From positions 17,516 to 81,515 of the forward strand of contig CALQSQ010000006.1 of the NCBI GenBank assembly GCA_943333275.1: DNA of 64,000 nucleotides, given 5' to 3'. This stretch comes from Akkermansia muciniphila. GTDB lineage: Bacteria; Verrucomicrobiota; Verrucomicrobiia; Verrucomicrobiales; V1-33. Numbering within the stretch: position 1 is the stretch's first letter; the number at the start of each line of letters is the position of its first letter. The position numbers and the translations under genes are program-made. Shown in pieces: positions 50,681 to 60,187 of the stretch. The notes under the pieces are model-generated. The model saw nothing but the letters and a program-made list of their open reading frames with translations, was not told where the DNA came from and did not search any database.

Positions 50681-53600
50681 ATTTCAGTTTCTTCTTCATC
50701 AAGCGCCCGATATTCGCCGGGGTGCTTTCGGTGCTTATTCTGATCGTGGGCGGGCTCTCGCTGCGGACGCTGCCGGTGAGCGAATATCCGGAAGTGGTGC
50801 CGCCGACGATTGTGGTGCATGCCATCTACCCCGGTGCCAATCCGAAGACGATTGCCGAAACTGTCTCCAGTCCGCTGGAGCAGGCGATCAACGGCGTGCC
50901 CAATAGTCTCTACATGTCCTCCCAGGCCACATCGGATGGCGTCATGTCGCTCACGGTGACCTTCAAACTCGGCACGGATTTGGACAAGGCCCAGGTGGCC
51001 GTGCAAAATCGCGTCAGCCAGGCCCTGCCCAAGCTGCCCGAGGAAGCTCGGCGCATTGGCGTCACCACGCTGAAGTCCTCGCCAGACCTGACCATGGTGG
51101 TTCACCTGATCTCGACCGATGGCCGCTACGATGATGTGTATGTGCGCAACTATGCGACGCTGCAGGTGAAGGACTTGCTGGCGCGGATACCCGGCGTCGG
51201 GCAAGTGACGGTTTTTGGCTCCGGAGATTATTCGATGCGTTTGTGGTTGGATCCCGAGAAAATGGCGGCGCGCGGACTGGCCCCGATTGATGTGATCACG
51301 GCGGTTGGTCAGCAGAATGCGCAGGTCGCCGCCGGGGCGGTGGGACAACAACCGTTGGCCGGACCGGGGACGTATGAATACTCGATCAGTGCGAACGGGC
51401 GGCTGGTGAACGAAGCGGAATTTGAAAATATCGTCGTGAAGACGGGCAGCTTTGGCGAAAATATCCTGCTGAAGGACATTGCCCGCGTGGAACTGGCCGC
51501 GTCCACCTATTCTCTGCGCAGCCAGCTTAATAACAAATCAGCGGTGGCGATTCCGGTCTTCCAGCAACCGGGATCCAATGCCCTGCAACTCTCCAGGGAT
51601 GTGCGGGCCAAAATGGAGGAGATCAAAAAGCAGTTTCCCACCGGGCTGGATTACCAGGTGGTGTACGATCCCACAGTCTTTGTGGACAAATCCATCGAGG
51701 CCGTGATCCACACCCTCCTGGAGGCCGTTTTGCTCGTCGTCATCGTGGTGATTGTCTTCCTCCAGACTTGGCGTGCGTCCATCATCCCGCTCGCGGCGGT
51801 GCCGATCTCACTCATCGGCACGTTTGCTGTCATGCACGCCCTCGGCTTTTCCATCAATGCGCTTTCCCTCTTCGGACTCGTCCTCGCGATTGGCATTGTG
51901 GTGGACGATGCCATCGTGGTCGTGGAAAATGTGGAGCGGAATATTGCCAGCGGATTAAACCCCTATGATGCCACAAAGCAGGCGATGAAGGAAGTCACCG
52001 GACCGATCATCGCGACGGCACTGGTGCTTTGCGCGGTGTTCATTCCCACTGCTTTCATCAGTGGTTTGACCGGTCAGTTTTACAAGCAATTTGCGCTCAC
52101 CATTGCCATTTCCACGGTCATCAGCGCGTTCAATTCCCTCACGCTAAGTCCCGCCTTGTCCGCCCTGCTGCTGCGGGATCATGGTGCAAAGAAGGACATC
52201 CTCTCCAAATTCATTGATCGTGCCCTGGGTTGGTTTTTCCGACCCTTCAACAGGTTCTTCGAGATCCTTTCCAGCACCTATTCCAAAAGCGTCGCCATGG
52301 TGCTGCGGCGGGCCGTGATTGCCCTGGCGGTTTATTTGGGACTGGTTTTCTGGACCTACCGGGTCTTTGAGAAGACTCCGACAGGCTTTGTGCCCTCACA
52401 GGACAAACAATACCTCGTGGGTTTCGCCGCTCTGCCCGATGCCTCCTCCATCGACAAGACCGATGCGGTCATGAAACGCATGGGCGACATCATGATGGCG
52501 AATCCCGGCGTTGAAAATGCGGTGCAGTTTCCGGGTCTCTCGATCGCCGGCTTCAGCAACAATCCCAACGAGGGCATCGTGTTCGCCTGTCTGAAATCTT
52601 TCGAGGAACGCACCACGCCCGAACTCACCGGCCCCGCGATTGCCGCCTCGCTAAACCAGCAATTTTCCCAGATTCAAGAGGCGCGGATTGCGGTATTTCA
52701 GCCACCGCCGGTGAATGGACTGGGAACGATTGGCGGATTCAAAATGCAGATCGAGGACCGTGGAAATTTGGGTTACAACGCATTATACGAAGCGACGCAG
52801 GAAATGATCAACCAGGCGCGCATGACGCCCGGCATTGATCCCTACAGCACCTTCAGCACGTTCAATGTGAATGTGCCGCAGATTGAAACAGATATCGATG
52901 TGGAAAAATGCGCCAGCCTTGGCCTGAGCAAGCAGGACGTCTCACAGGCGATGCAGGTTTATCTGGGATCGCTCTACATCAATGATTTCAACCGGTTCGG
53001 GCGCACCTTTCAGGTGGTGGCCCAGGCGGATGCGCAGTTTCGGACGCATCCGGAGGATATCCTGCGCCTGAAGGTGCGGAACCGCTCCGGGCAGATGGTT
53101 TCGATAGGATCCGTTCTGAAAATGAAGGAAGTGGGCGGTCCCGACCGGGCCACGCATTTCAACGGTTACCTTTCGGCGGATATCAACTGTGCCCCCGCCA
53201 AAGGCACGACGAACGATCAGGCGGAAGCTCTGATGGAAGGGATTGCCAAACGCACGCTGCCCAAGGGCATGGCCTATGAGTGGACGGAGCTCACCTTCCA
53301 AAAAATGCTGGCCGGCAACACCGCAGTGTATGTTTTCCCCCTCTGCATTTTCCTGGTCTTCCTGGTGCTGGCGGCCCAGTACGAAAGCCTGCGCCTGCCG
53401 CTGGCCATCATTCTCATCGTTCCGTTGTGCGTGTTGTTTGCGCTGCTCGGCGTGAATATTGACCGTGGTGAGAATAATGTTTTCACCCAGATCGGGCTGA
53501 TCGTGCTCATCGGACTGGCCTGCAAGAATGCCATCCTGATTGTGGAATTTGCCAAACACAAATACGATGAGGAGGGCATGACCCCCTTCCAGGCGGCTCT

Positions 53601-53880
53601 GGTAGCCTGCCGCCTGCGCCTGCGGCCCATCTTGATGACCTCCATCGCCTTCATCGCCGGGGTCTGGCCGCTGGTCGCCAGCAAGGGAGCCGGTGCCGAA
53701 ATGCGGCATTCCATGGGTGTGGCCGTGTTCAGCGGCATGATCGGCGTCACGGCCCTGGGGCTGTTCTTCACGCCCGTCTTTTACCTGTTGGTCATGGGGA
53801 AAAAGGCAAAGGGTGAAGCGAAAAATCCCGCCCCGGCGGTCGCGGATGATGCAAAACTGGCAAAATTGTCCGCACCGTGA
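50677..53880 (+). CDS. RND multidrug efflux permease, HAE1 family
   Basis: This 1067-residue inner-membrane pump has twelve predicted helices and two large periplasmic loops, as in AcrB. The N-terminus is FFIKRPIFAGVLSVLILIVGGLSL. The proton-relay Asp pair is in GIVVDDAIVVVENVERN, and the Lys of helix 10 is in GLACKNAILIVEFAKHKYDEEG. Other family words are VPISLIGTFAVMHALGFSINALSLFG and RLRPILMTSIAFIAGVWPL. It should export amphiphilic compounds by proton exchange together with the adaptor encoded just upstream (ATGA overlap). Length and motifs are normal. Downstream, 41 bases separate it from the lipoprotein gene. Confidence 0.96.
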   Translation: MNFSFFFIKRPIFAGVLSVLILIVGGLSLRTLPVSEYPEVVPPTIVVHAIYPGANPKTIAETVSSPLEQAINGVPNSLYMSSQATSDGVMSLTVTFKLGTDLDKAQVAVQNRVSQALPKLPEEARRIGVTTLKSSPDLTMVVHLISTDGRYDDVYVRNYATLQVKDLLARIPGVGQVTVFGSGDYSMRLWLDPEKMAARGLAPIDVITAVGQQNAQVAAGAVGQQPLAGPGTYEYSISANGRLVNEAEFENIVVKTGSFGENILLKDIARVELAASTYSLRSQLNNKSAVAIPVFQQPGSNALQLSRDVRAKMEEIKKQFPTGLDYQVVYDPTVFVDKSIEAVIHTLLEAVLLVVIVVIVFLQTWRASIIPLAAVPISLIGTFAVMHALGFSINALSLFGLVLAIGIVVDDAIVVVENVERNIASGLNPYDATKQAMKEVTGPIIATALVLCAVFIPTAFISGLTGQFYKQFALTIAISTVISAFNSLTLSPALSALLLRDHGAKKDILSKFIDRALGWFFRPFNRFFEILSSTYSKSVAMVLRRAVIALAVYLGLVFWTYRVFEKTPTGFVPSQDKQYLVGFAALPDASSIDKTDAVMKRMGDIMMANPGVENAVQFPGLSIAGFSNNPNEGIVFACLKSFEERTTPELTGPAIAASLNQQFSQIQEARIAVFQPPPVNGLGTIGGFKMQIEDRGNLGYNALYEATQEMINQARMTPGIDPYSTFSTFNVNVPQIETDIDVEKCASLGLSKQDVSQAMQVYLGSLYINDFNRFGRTFQVVAQADAQFRTHPEDILRLKVRNRSGQMVSIGSVLKMKEVGGPDRATHFNGYLSADINCAPAKGTTNDQAEALMEGIAKRTLPKGMAYEWTELTFQKMLAGNTAVYVFPLCIFLVFLVLAAQYESLRLPLAIILIVPLCVLFALLGVNIDRGENNVFTQIGLIVLIGLACKNAILIVEFAKHKYDEEGMTPFQAALVACRLRLRPILMTSIAFIAGVWPLVASKGAGAEMRHSMGVAVFSGMIGVTALGLFFTPVFYLLVMGKKAKGEAKNPAPAVADDAKLAKLSAP

Positions 53881-53921
53881 AATTTTGGCGGCGCGCTCCA
53901 CCGGGTCGTGTAGTTTCCGGC

Positions 53922-54638
53922 ATGAGACCCTTGAATCTGGCCGTTTCCTCCATGCTGATGTTCAGCTGCCTGCTTGGCAGTTGTGAGCGCAAGCCCTCCC
54001 CAACCACCGCAGCGCCGGCGGCGGCAACGCCTGCTGTCGAAGCCGAGCCGCCGTGGATTCCGGCAAATGACCTGGGCGATTGGAAGCCGCTGACGTGTTT
54101 TTCCCAGGCGGATGTCAAGGTGGTGGATGGCGTGTTGCAGATGGCCAATGGCGATGGCGTCAGCGGGGTGAGATACGCCGGCAAGCGCCCGATTCCCGTC
54201 GTGGATTACGAGTTGTCCTGGGAGGCGATGAAGGTGCGGGGCGTGGATTTCTTTGGGGCGGCGACCTTTCCTGTGCGAGACCTGAAGACCTGTGTGACCC
54301 TGATCAATGGGGGATGGGGTGGGGGAGTCACTGGGATTTCCTCCATCGATCGAATGTCCGCGCAGGAAAATGCGACCACGACCATGGTGCCCTACAAACT
54401 CGACCAATGGTATAAATTCCGTGTGCAGGTCACTGCGGAAATGATTGCAGCCTTTGTGGACGATAAGATGATTTTCAAGATTCTGATCAAGGATAAGGTC
54501 GTGGGTCTCAGGCCCGGTGAGATTGAGGAATGCGCGCCTTTTGGTTTTGCCACCTACATGACCAAGGGGGCCGTGCGCAATATCCATTTCCGCGATCTCA
54601 AACCGGGTGAGTTGAAGACCGATGCGGATTCCTACTGA
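53922..54638 (+). CDS. Lipoprotein with DUF1080-like concanavalin fold
   Basis: This 238-residue protein has a lipoprotein signal peptide (SSMLMFSCLLGSC, lipobox LGSC near residue 20). After a Pro/Ala linker, the body (about 50-235) resembles the DUF1080/concanavalin-like group in its strand pattern: DYELSWEAMKVRGVDFFGAATFPV, LDQWYKFRVQVTAEMIAAFVDDKMIF and GAVRNIHFRDLKPGEL. A glycan- or surface-binding lipoprotein is likely. The start at 53922 gives the signal peptide; earlier in-frame codons overlap the pump gene. It ends four bases before the ABC ATPase start, so it may be co-transcribed with it and with the pump. Confidence 0.75.
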   Translation: MRPLNLAVSSMLMFSCLLGSCERKPSPTTAAPAAATPAVEAEPPWIPANDLGDWKPLTCFSQADVKVVDGVLQMANGDGVSGVRYAGKRPIPVVDYELSWEAMKVRGVDFFGAATFPVRDLKTCVTLINGGWGGGVTGISSIDRMSAQENATTTMVPYKLDQWYKFRVQVTAEMIAAFVDDKMIFKILIKDKVVGLRPGEIEECAPFGFATYMTKGAVRNIHFRDLKPGELKTDADSY

Positions 54639-54642
54639 TTCC

Positions 54643-55440
54643 ATGGAGGTGCTCAGGGTGGAGGATCTGCGCATTGTGCGCGGCGGCACGACCGTGCTGA
54701 AGGAGGTGAGTTGGCAGGTGCGAAAAGGTGAGCATTGGGTCATCATGGGCGCGAATGGCTCCGGCAAAACCTCCCTGCTCAGCGCCCTCACGGGATTTCT
54801 GGTGCCCACGGCCGGGAGTATGAGCGTGCTGGGACAAGTCTATGGCGAGGACGATTGGAGCGGATTGAAACGGGTGGTGGGATTGGTGAGTTCCAGTTTG
54901 CGACAGATGATTTCCGACGAGGAAACCGCCGTCGAAGTGCTGGCAAGCGGTTTGCACGGGCAGGTCAACTACTGGGGTCATCTCACTGCGGATTCCCTGT
55001 CCCAGGCTGAATCCATGGCCATGGGAATTGGTTGTGGAAAGCTGCTCAACCGGCAGTGGGCGGTGCTCTCGCAGGGCGAGCGCCAGCGGGTGCTGATTGG
55101 ACGGGCGCTCCTGGCGGATCCGCAAATTCTCATTCTGGATGAACCCTGCGCCGGCTTGGATCCCGCCGCCCGCGAGCAGTTTCTCGCCTTCCTCGAGGCG
55201 CTGGCGCAAAAAAAATCCAGTCCATCGTTGATTCTCGTCACCCATCACGTCGAGGAAATCATGCCCTCCTTCACCCATCTGCTGGGCCTGCGGGAAGGAC
55301 GTGTCATGGTTCAGGGCCCGAGGGAGGAGGTGCTGGATGCCGCGATGCTTTCCCGTCTCTTCCGGGCCGAGGTGCAATTGACCTGCGAACACGGCCGCTA
55401 CCTGAGCCACCTCCGGCCCAGACGCGGACGGAAAATGTGA
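54643..55440 (+). CDS. ABC transporter ATP-binding protein
   Basis: This 265-residue ABC ATPase has Walker A GANGSGKTSL, Q-loop region GLVSSSLRQMI, signature LSQGERQRVLIGRAL, Walker B ILILDEPCAGLD and switch His in LVTHHVEEI. It resembles the single-domain YlmA/ModF-type ATPases and other stand-alone metal-transporter ATPases. No permease or binding protein adjoins it, so the partner is unknown. I chose the ATG at 54643, four bases after the preceding stop; the one at 54622 would overlap that gene by 17 bases. No clear ribosome-binding site supports either. Translation is probably coupled to the lipoprotein gene. Confidence 0.9.
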   Translation: MEVLRVEDLRIVRGGTTVLKEVSWQVRKGEHWVIMGANGSGKTSLLSALTGFLVPTAGSMSVLGQVYGEDDWSGLKRVVGLVSSSLRQMISDEETAVEVLASGLHGQVNYWGHLTADSLSQAESMAMGIGCGKLLNRQWAVLSQGERQRVLIGRALLADPQILILDEPCAGLDPAAREQFLAFLEALAQKKSSPSLILVTHHVEEIMPSFTHLLGLREGRVMVQGPREEVLDAAMLSRLFRAEVQLTCEHGRYLSHLRPRRGRKM

Positions 55441-55498
55441 TTTTCCCGCCACTCAAAACTCTCCCTTTCCTTTTTCCAAACCTGCTCCACCCATCCTC

Positions 55499-55813
55499 AT
55501 GGATATCGCGAAAATGATGAAACAAGCGCAGCAAATGCAGGGCAAACTGCAGGCTGCCCAGGCAGAACTCGCCAAACGCACAGTGGAAGTCACCGCTGCC
55601 GGCGGCAAGGTCACCGTGGTTGCCACTGGCGGAGGCGATGTGGTGTCGCTGAAAATTGATCCTTCCGTCGTGGATCCGGGCGATGTGGAATTTTTGCAAT
55701 CGCTGGTGCTTTCGGCCGTGCAGCAGGGCATCGAATCCGGGCGCGCCCTTGCCGCCGAGGAAATGAGCAAGATTACCGGCGGCATGGGACTGCCGCCCGG
55801 CATGGGATTTTAG
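55499..55813 (+). CDS. ybaB: YbaB/EbfC nucleoid-associated protein
   Basis: This 104-residue DNA-binding protein is of the YbaB/EbfC family. The pattern is the coiled N-terminus MDIAKMMKQAQQMQGKLQAAQAELAK, then VEVTAAGGKVTVVATGGGDVVSLKIDPSVVD, and the helical end LVLSAVQQGIESGRALAAEEMSKITGGMGLPPG. It binds DNA as a dimer and contributes to nucleoid organisation. The usual neighbours dnaX and recR are missing here; instead an ABC ATPase gene lies upstream and an EEP-family gene downstream. Confidence 0.95.
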   Translation: MDIAKMMKQAQQMQGKLQAAQAELAKRTVEVTAAGGKVTVVATGGGDVVSLKIDPSVVDPGDVEFLQSLVLSAVQQGIESGRALAAEEMSKITGGMGLPPGMGF

Positions 55814-55874
55814 AGCCTGAAATCACCCGCAGAAACTGAACGCTCCCGAGCCGGGGCTGTCTGAAATTTCCTCC

Positions 55875-56912
55875 ATGTTTGTTCTCTCGCGAATCGTGAG
55901 CTGGTGCCTGCGCGTTGGATTGCCACTCGCGGCACTTGGCTTGCACCTCGTCATCGTCGTAACTTACGCCCGGCGCTGGGATCACGCCGCCGCGCTGACG
56001 GTGTTTCCCTTCTGGGCCTGGGGCGTGCTGGGTTTGAGCATGTCGCTGATCGCCTGGATCATCGGCCGGAAACGATTTGCGCTTGGCATGACGGTGCTGT
56101 GGTTCGTGACGATGGTTGTGGGGTCGGACGAAACGCGGCCGCTGCTGAGATTTGGTGTCCAAAAGCCACTCGTCGGCCTGCCACCGGATGAAAATGGCCA
56201 CCGCCTCCTGCGCGTGGTCACGCTCAACTGCCACCATATGAATCCCATCGCCGCCGAGGAAGTGCTGCCCTGGGCACCGGACATCGTGCTCCTCCAGGAG
56301 GCTCCGTCCAATCATGCGCTGATGGAACTGGCGGCGAAATTGTATCCCGACGGCCAGCCGAAAGATCACGTGGCCGGCGGCTGGGAATGTGCGGTGCTGA
56401 CGCGTGGCAAGATCCAGGGCTACATCACCACTCCCGCCATGCAGCACGTGCCCAACCTCAGTGTTCTCCCGGTGAAAATCGAACTCGACGGACGCACCAT
56501 CCACGCCGTTTCCGTTCACCTGCAGGGGGCCGTGACCAACGTCAGCCTGCACCGCCTCAGCACCTGGGAACTGCACTACCGCAACCGACTCTCCCGGCGC
56601 GCCGAAATGGTGGATGTCCGGCATTATCTCGAAGCGCTTCAGGTCTGGAAATCCGCCCCGGTCGTGATCGGCGGAGATTTCAATGCCCCGGCGGGGGATG
56701 CCGTATATCGCGAACTCGAACCTGACCTGACGGATGCCTTTTCCGCCGTCGGATCCGGTTGGGGCGACACCTTTCCCAACAGCTCCCCGCTCCTCAGAAT
56801 CGACCATCTCTACTCCAATTCCCAACTCAAAGCCATCCGGGCGCGCACGGTCAAAAGCATCAATTCAGACCACCGCATGGTCGTGGCGGATTTTCTGAAT
56901 ACTGGGGAATAA
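55875..56912 (+). CDS. Membrane-bound endonuclease/exonuclease/phosphatase family protein
   Basis: This 345-residue protein has three predicted N-terminal transmembrane helices (about 13-32, 45-62 and 72-85) followed by an EEP (DNase I-like) domain: LRVVTLNCHHM, PDIVLLQEAP (metal Glu), VHAVSVHLQG-like strand, PVVIGGDFNAPAGD (catalytic Asp/Asn), IDHLYSNS and SDHRMVVADF (catalytic Asp-His). Family members with this topology act outside the cell membrane, hydrolysing phosphodiesters or phospholipids. The catalytic residues are all present. Substrate unknown. It is convergent with the RapA-like gene at a distance of 29 bases. Confidence 0.9.
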   Translation: MFVLSRIVSWCLRVGLPLAALGLHLVIVVTYARRWDHAAALTVFPFWAWGVLGLSMSLIAWIIGRKRFALGMTVLWFVTMVVGSDETRPLLRFGVQKPLVGLPPDENGHRLLRVVTLNCHHMNPIAAEEVLPWAPDIVLLQEAPSNHALMELAAKLYPDGQPKDHVAGGWECAVLTRGKIQGYITTPAMQHVPNLSVLPVKIELDGRTIHAVSVHLQGAVTNVSLHRLSTWELHYRNRLSRRAEMVDVRHYLEALQVWKSAPVVIGGDFNAPAGDAVYRELEPDLTDAFSAVGSGWGDTFPNSSPLLRIDHLYSNSQLKAIRARTVKSINSDHRMVVADFLNTGE

Positions 56913-56941
56913 ATTCGCCGACGATTGCCGGGGACGAAGTA

Positions 56942-59875
56942 TCAAATTCCCTTGCCGCTCGGGCCGCGACGGATGAGGCGGAGACTGTCGAGCTTGAGTT
57001 TGGGACGCAGGAGGAGTTCCTTGACGGACTCGATCTGGGCTTCGATGCGCTCGATTTCGCTGGTGCGCAGCGTGGTCTGGGTCATGCGTTCGAGCCTTGC
57101 CATTTCCGCGGTGAGGATGAGTTCCATTTGGTGGGACGCCTTGGTGGTGAGTTCCTGGGCTTTGATCTCGGCGCGCTGGGTGAGATTGCGCAGCATGCCG
57201 GGAACCAGATTATGGAGCGGGCGGGCGTTGTTGCGCAGCCAGTCCTTGCGGCCGTTGCGGACATTTTTATTTACTAATTCCGTGGTGTAGGTGCCGCTGA
57301 GGTCCTCGAGTTCGTGGGAGATGACGACGCGCACGGGCGTGGGGGGCATGAAGCGCCAGACTTGGAGCGCGGCGTCCGAGACATCGGGCTCGGCCAGGAA
57401 AATGGCTTCGAGGAGCACGAGCTGGGCGCGCTCGTCCTCCCAGACGACGTAGGCGGTATTGCCGACCGCAGTGGTGAGCATCCGGGAGGTGGCGGCGGCG
57501 ACGAGGTCGCTGTCCCAGGTGACGTGCAGCATGGGTTCCTGAGCCAGGGCAACCTTGCGGGAGTAGGTCAGGGTGAGTCCTTCCTTCGGCACACATTCCA
57601 GATGATACATGGCCTCGGGGTTCCATTTCAGGAGGCTGGTGCGGGATGGCTGGGTCTCGAGGGTGATGCCGCACTGATCGACGACGCGGTTGGTGAAAAG
57701 ATCGAGCGATTGGTCCTCATCGCTGCTGTGCATGCGGTTGTAGGCCTGTTCGGCGTAGGTGGGCCGGTAACTTGCCACCTCCAGCAGGGCATCGCGATGC
57801 TTCTCCACCCGCTTGCGGGAGGCGTCGAGGGCGGAGTGGGATTTTTTGATGAGGACTCGGAGTTCCTCCTCAATTTTTGGATTGTGCCTGACCCCGATGC
57901 GCCTGGCGAGTTCGAGGACAGTTTTGCCGAATTCCTCGACGACGGCCTCCTGTCCGGCGCAATATCCCGAATAGGCTTCCACGCCCTGTTCCAGCCAGCG
58001 GGCGAGGAGTTCCTGCGGGGTGTCCTCCACGTAGGGGAGCATGACTTTCACGGCGGAGTTGGAGGAGAAATCCAGCAGACCGCTGCCGAGGCGGGCTTCG
58101 GTGGCGGTATGGGGCAAATCCCAGAGGACGATGAAATCCACATCGCCGAATCCGCGTCCGCAGGTGTCCTCGAGCCCGACCACGATGGCGGAGAAATCGG
58201 GACTGGAGACAGCGTGCGGCTCGTTGGTGACGAGAACGATTTTTTCCGGCAGCTTTTTGGTGAGCGCCTTGGCAGCGGCCATGGCCCGTCCGCGGTTCGC
58301 GCAGACGACGAGCGCCTTGGGAGACGGGGGCGGGGGTGGGGGAGCTTCCGCGCCCTTGGGCAGCGGGGCGGCTGGAGGGAGAATGGGCGGGGCGATGATG
58401 CCATACAGCCACATGGCGATGGCGGAATCTGCGGCGCTGGGGAGGGCCTTGGTCTTGGCGGAAGTGGGGTCGTATTTGCCCAGCGTTTTGAATTCCTCGC
58501 GCAATTCGTCCCGCACCTCGGCTTTGGGTTCCAGTTTCACCCAGGCCAGTTCCTTGGCGGGAATTTTTGGCAGATTCTGCACCCGGTTGTGGAAGACGCT
58601 GCGACCGCACTCCTGACTGTCGAGCAGGTGCTCGATCAACTGGTCCCGGGCGGATTCCTTGTCTTCCTTCCAGGCTTTGATCAATTCCTTCACCCGGGCA
58701 TCGCCCGTGGCGAGCGGCTTGAGCGTGGCTTCGGTCTCGCGGTCGATGTCCGCGGCATTGGCGGCGGTGACGATGGCCAGTTCGAGGGCTTCGTTTTCCT
58801 TGCGGTGCTTGTTGTATTTGCGGTGGGTGGCGAATTCCTCCGCGTCCAGGAGGCGCAGGCGTCCGAAGTGACCGTCGGGGTCCTGTTCGGGTCCGGCGGC
58901 GCTGAGAATGAGGGCACTGGGAATGGCGGCGAGGGCTTCCTCGAGGGCATTGTAAAGCGGTCCGGGGGTGGCTTCGTCGTAGGAAATGGTCTCAGCGCCG
59001 TCGACGATGATCATGTTCAGCTTGGCCGCAGCCGCGAAATGGGCTGGCTTGCTCTTAAAGGCCTCGAGGGGGCATGAGAACCAGGGCGTTTCTTCCGAGA
59101 CAAAAGGATTGAAGGGAGGAGGGGGTGGTTCCTCCGACGCGCTTTTCTTGGGAGCTTTCTTGGCCGCAGGCTTGGCCGGAGGAATGAGGTCCTCGGCGGT
59201 CAGGCGGGTAAATTCGAATCCGAACCGGCGTTGGAGTTCCAGTTCCATCCACCCCAGTTGCTCTTCCGGCGCGAGCAGCAGCACCCTGCTGGCATTGCCG
59301 GCAAGATGCACGCGTTGTAAAATAAGTCCGGCCTCGATCCTCCTGCCCAGTCCGGGCTCGTCGGCCAGGAGCACGCGCGGGAAGGCTGTCCGGGTGGCCT
59401 GGATCGCCACGTAGAGTTGATGGGCGGTGGGATGGAATCGCCCCCCAAGCACCCCCCGCAGCGGAGCGCGGAACGTTTTGAAACGACGGTAAAGCGCACG
59501 GTGGCGCAAATTGTAGAGACCCTTGTCGTCGACCTGCGCATTGAGCAGGCGGTCGATGGGTTTGCTGAACGTCAGGGAGTCCGAGAGTCTGCTTTCATCG
59601 ATCTTCTTGCCCTTGCTGAGGTAGATAACGATTCCATCCTTCTCCGTCAAATCCTCAACGATGAAGGATTTCCCCTCCTGGGTCTTCAAAATGTCGCCCA
59701 CGGAAAAACGCACGCGGGTGAGTGGCGGTGCCTCGATGGTGTAGACTCGGGTGGTCTCGCTGGACGGAAACACAATCGTCACTTTGTCGGGTTCAGATTT
59801 AATGACTAAACCAAGACCAAGTTCAGGTTCTGTCTGACTAAGCCAACGTTGACCAGGAGCGAATCGAGATGCCAT
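56942..59875 (-). CDS. rapA: RapA homologue with inactivated SWI2/SNF2 ATPase motifs
   Basis: This 977-residue protein matches E. coli RapA (968 residues) along its length. The N-terminus is FAPGQRWLSQTEPELGLGLV (RapA: [20 protein letters not shown]), with VTIVFPSSETTRVYTIEAPPLTRVRF, LTFSKPIDRLLNAQVD, and C-terminal VALAQEP, RFMPPTPVRV and LRLI. The helicase core is degenerate. Where RapA has LADEVGLGKTIEAG, this has LADEPGLGRRIEAG (lost Walker A Lys/Thr at 178-179). DEAH is DGAE (292-295). TAT is SAA (325-327). The motif VI QRIGRLDRIGQ region is ARLGSGLLDFS (594-604). RapA rescues RNA polymerase using ATP. This form should bind polymerase but not hydrolyse ATP. There are no frameshifts, so it looks maintained, not decaying. 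Confidence 0.88.
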   Translation of the reverse strand: MASRFAPGQRWLSQTEPELGLGLVIKSEPDKVTIVFPSSETTRVYTIEAPPLTRVRFSVGDILKTQEGKSFIVEDLTEKDGIVIYLSKGKKIDESRLSDSLTFSKPIDRLLNAQVDDKGLYNLRHRALYRRFKTFRAPLRGVLGGRFHPTAHQLYVAIQATRTAFPRVLLADEPGLGRRIEAGLILQRVHLAGNASRVLLLAPEEQLGWMELELQRRFGFEFTRLTAEDLIPPAKPAAKKAPKKSASEEPPPPPFNPFVSEETPWFSCPLEAFKSKPAHFAAAAKLNMIIVDGAETISYDEATPGPLYNALEEALAAIPSALILSAAGPEQDPDGHFGRLRLLDAEEFATHRKYNKHRKENEALELAIVTAANAADIDRETEATLKPLATGDARVKELIKAWKEDKESARDQLIEHLLDSQECGRSVFHNRVQNLPKIPAKELAWVKLEPKAEVRDELREEFKTLGKYDPTSAKTKALPSAADSAIAMWLYGIIAPPILPPAAPLPKGAEAPPPPPPSPKALVVCANRGRAMAAAKALTKKLPEKIVLVTNEPHAVSSPDFSAIVVGLEDTCGRGFGDVDFIVLWDLPHTATEARLGSGLLDFSSNSAVKVMLPYVEDTPQELLARWLEQGVEAYSGYCAGQEAVVEEFGKTVLELARRIGVRHNPKIEEELRVLIKKSHSALDASRKRVEKHRDALLEVASYRPTYAEQAYNRMHSSDEDQSLDLFTNRVVDQCGITLETQPSRTSLLKWNPEAMYHLECVPKEGLTLTYSRKVALAQEPMLHVTWDSDLVAAATSRMLTTAVGNTAYVVWEDERAQLVLLEAIFLAEPDVSDAALQVWRFMPPTPVRVVISHELEDLSGTYTTELVNKNVRNGRKDWLRNNARPLHNLVPGMLRNLTQRAEIKAQELTTKASHQMELILTAEMARLERMTQTTLRTSEIERIEAQIESVKELLLRPKLKLDSLRLIRRGPSGKGI

Positions 59876-60187
59876 GCCTACTGAGGATATGCGGGTAAAA
59901 GATTAGTTGTAGCGGTGAATTCTTTCGATAGCAAGCAATTGCTAGAATTGCGATTAAAATCCCAGTAACTCGTTCACGGTCAACGATAATAATCATTAAT
60001 ACAGTTTAAATATAAATGTATAAAGTGTAGCAGAAATGAGAAACGAGCAGTTCTCCGGCCGGGGCAGAGAGGGGATTGGGGATTTGCGGGGGCAAGGCTT
60101 GGTGGGAGATGCCCCGTCCGGTCCATTTGCTGAGTGCACCTTGCAAATGAGGTCGTCCGGGTCCATTTCTTGTGAAACCCACTCAGG
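59876..60187. other. Gene-free region between rapA and the Ate1-like gene
   Basis: No gene is seen. About 59,900-60,040 is AT-rich. TAGCAA, a four-base loop and TTGCTA form a small perfect hairpin at 59929-59944, about 55 bases upstream of the rapA start. It presumably holds the rapA promoter and that of the divergent 60188 gene. I cannot place -10 and -35 boxes with confidence. Confidence 0.45.

Noticed and set aside
57314..59077. 587-codon plus-strand frame opposite the RapA-like gene
   Set aside because: Shadow of strongly biased codons; no family-like segments.
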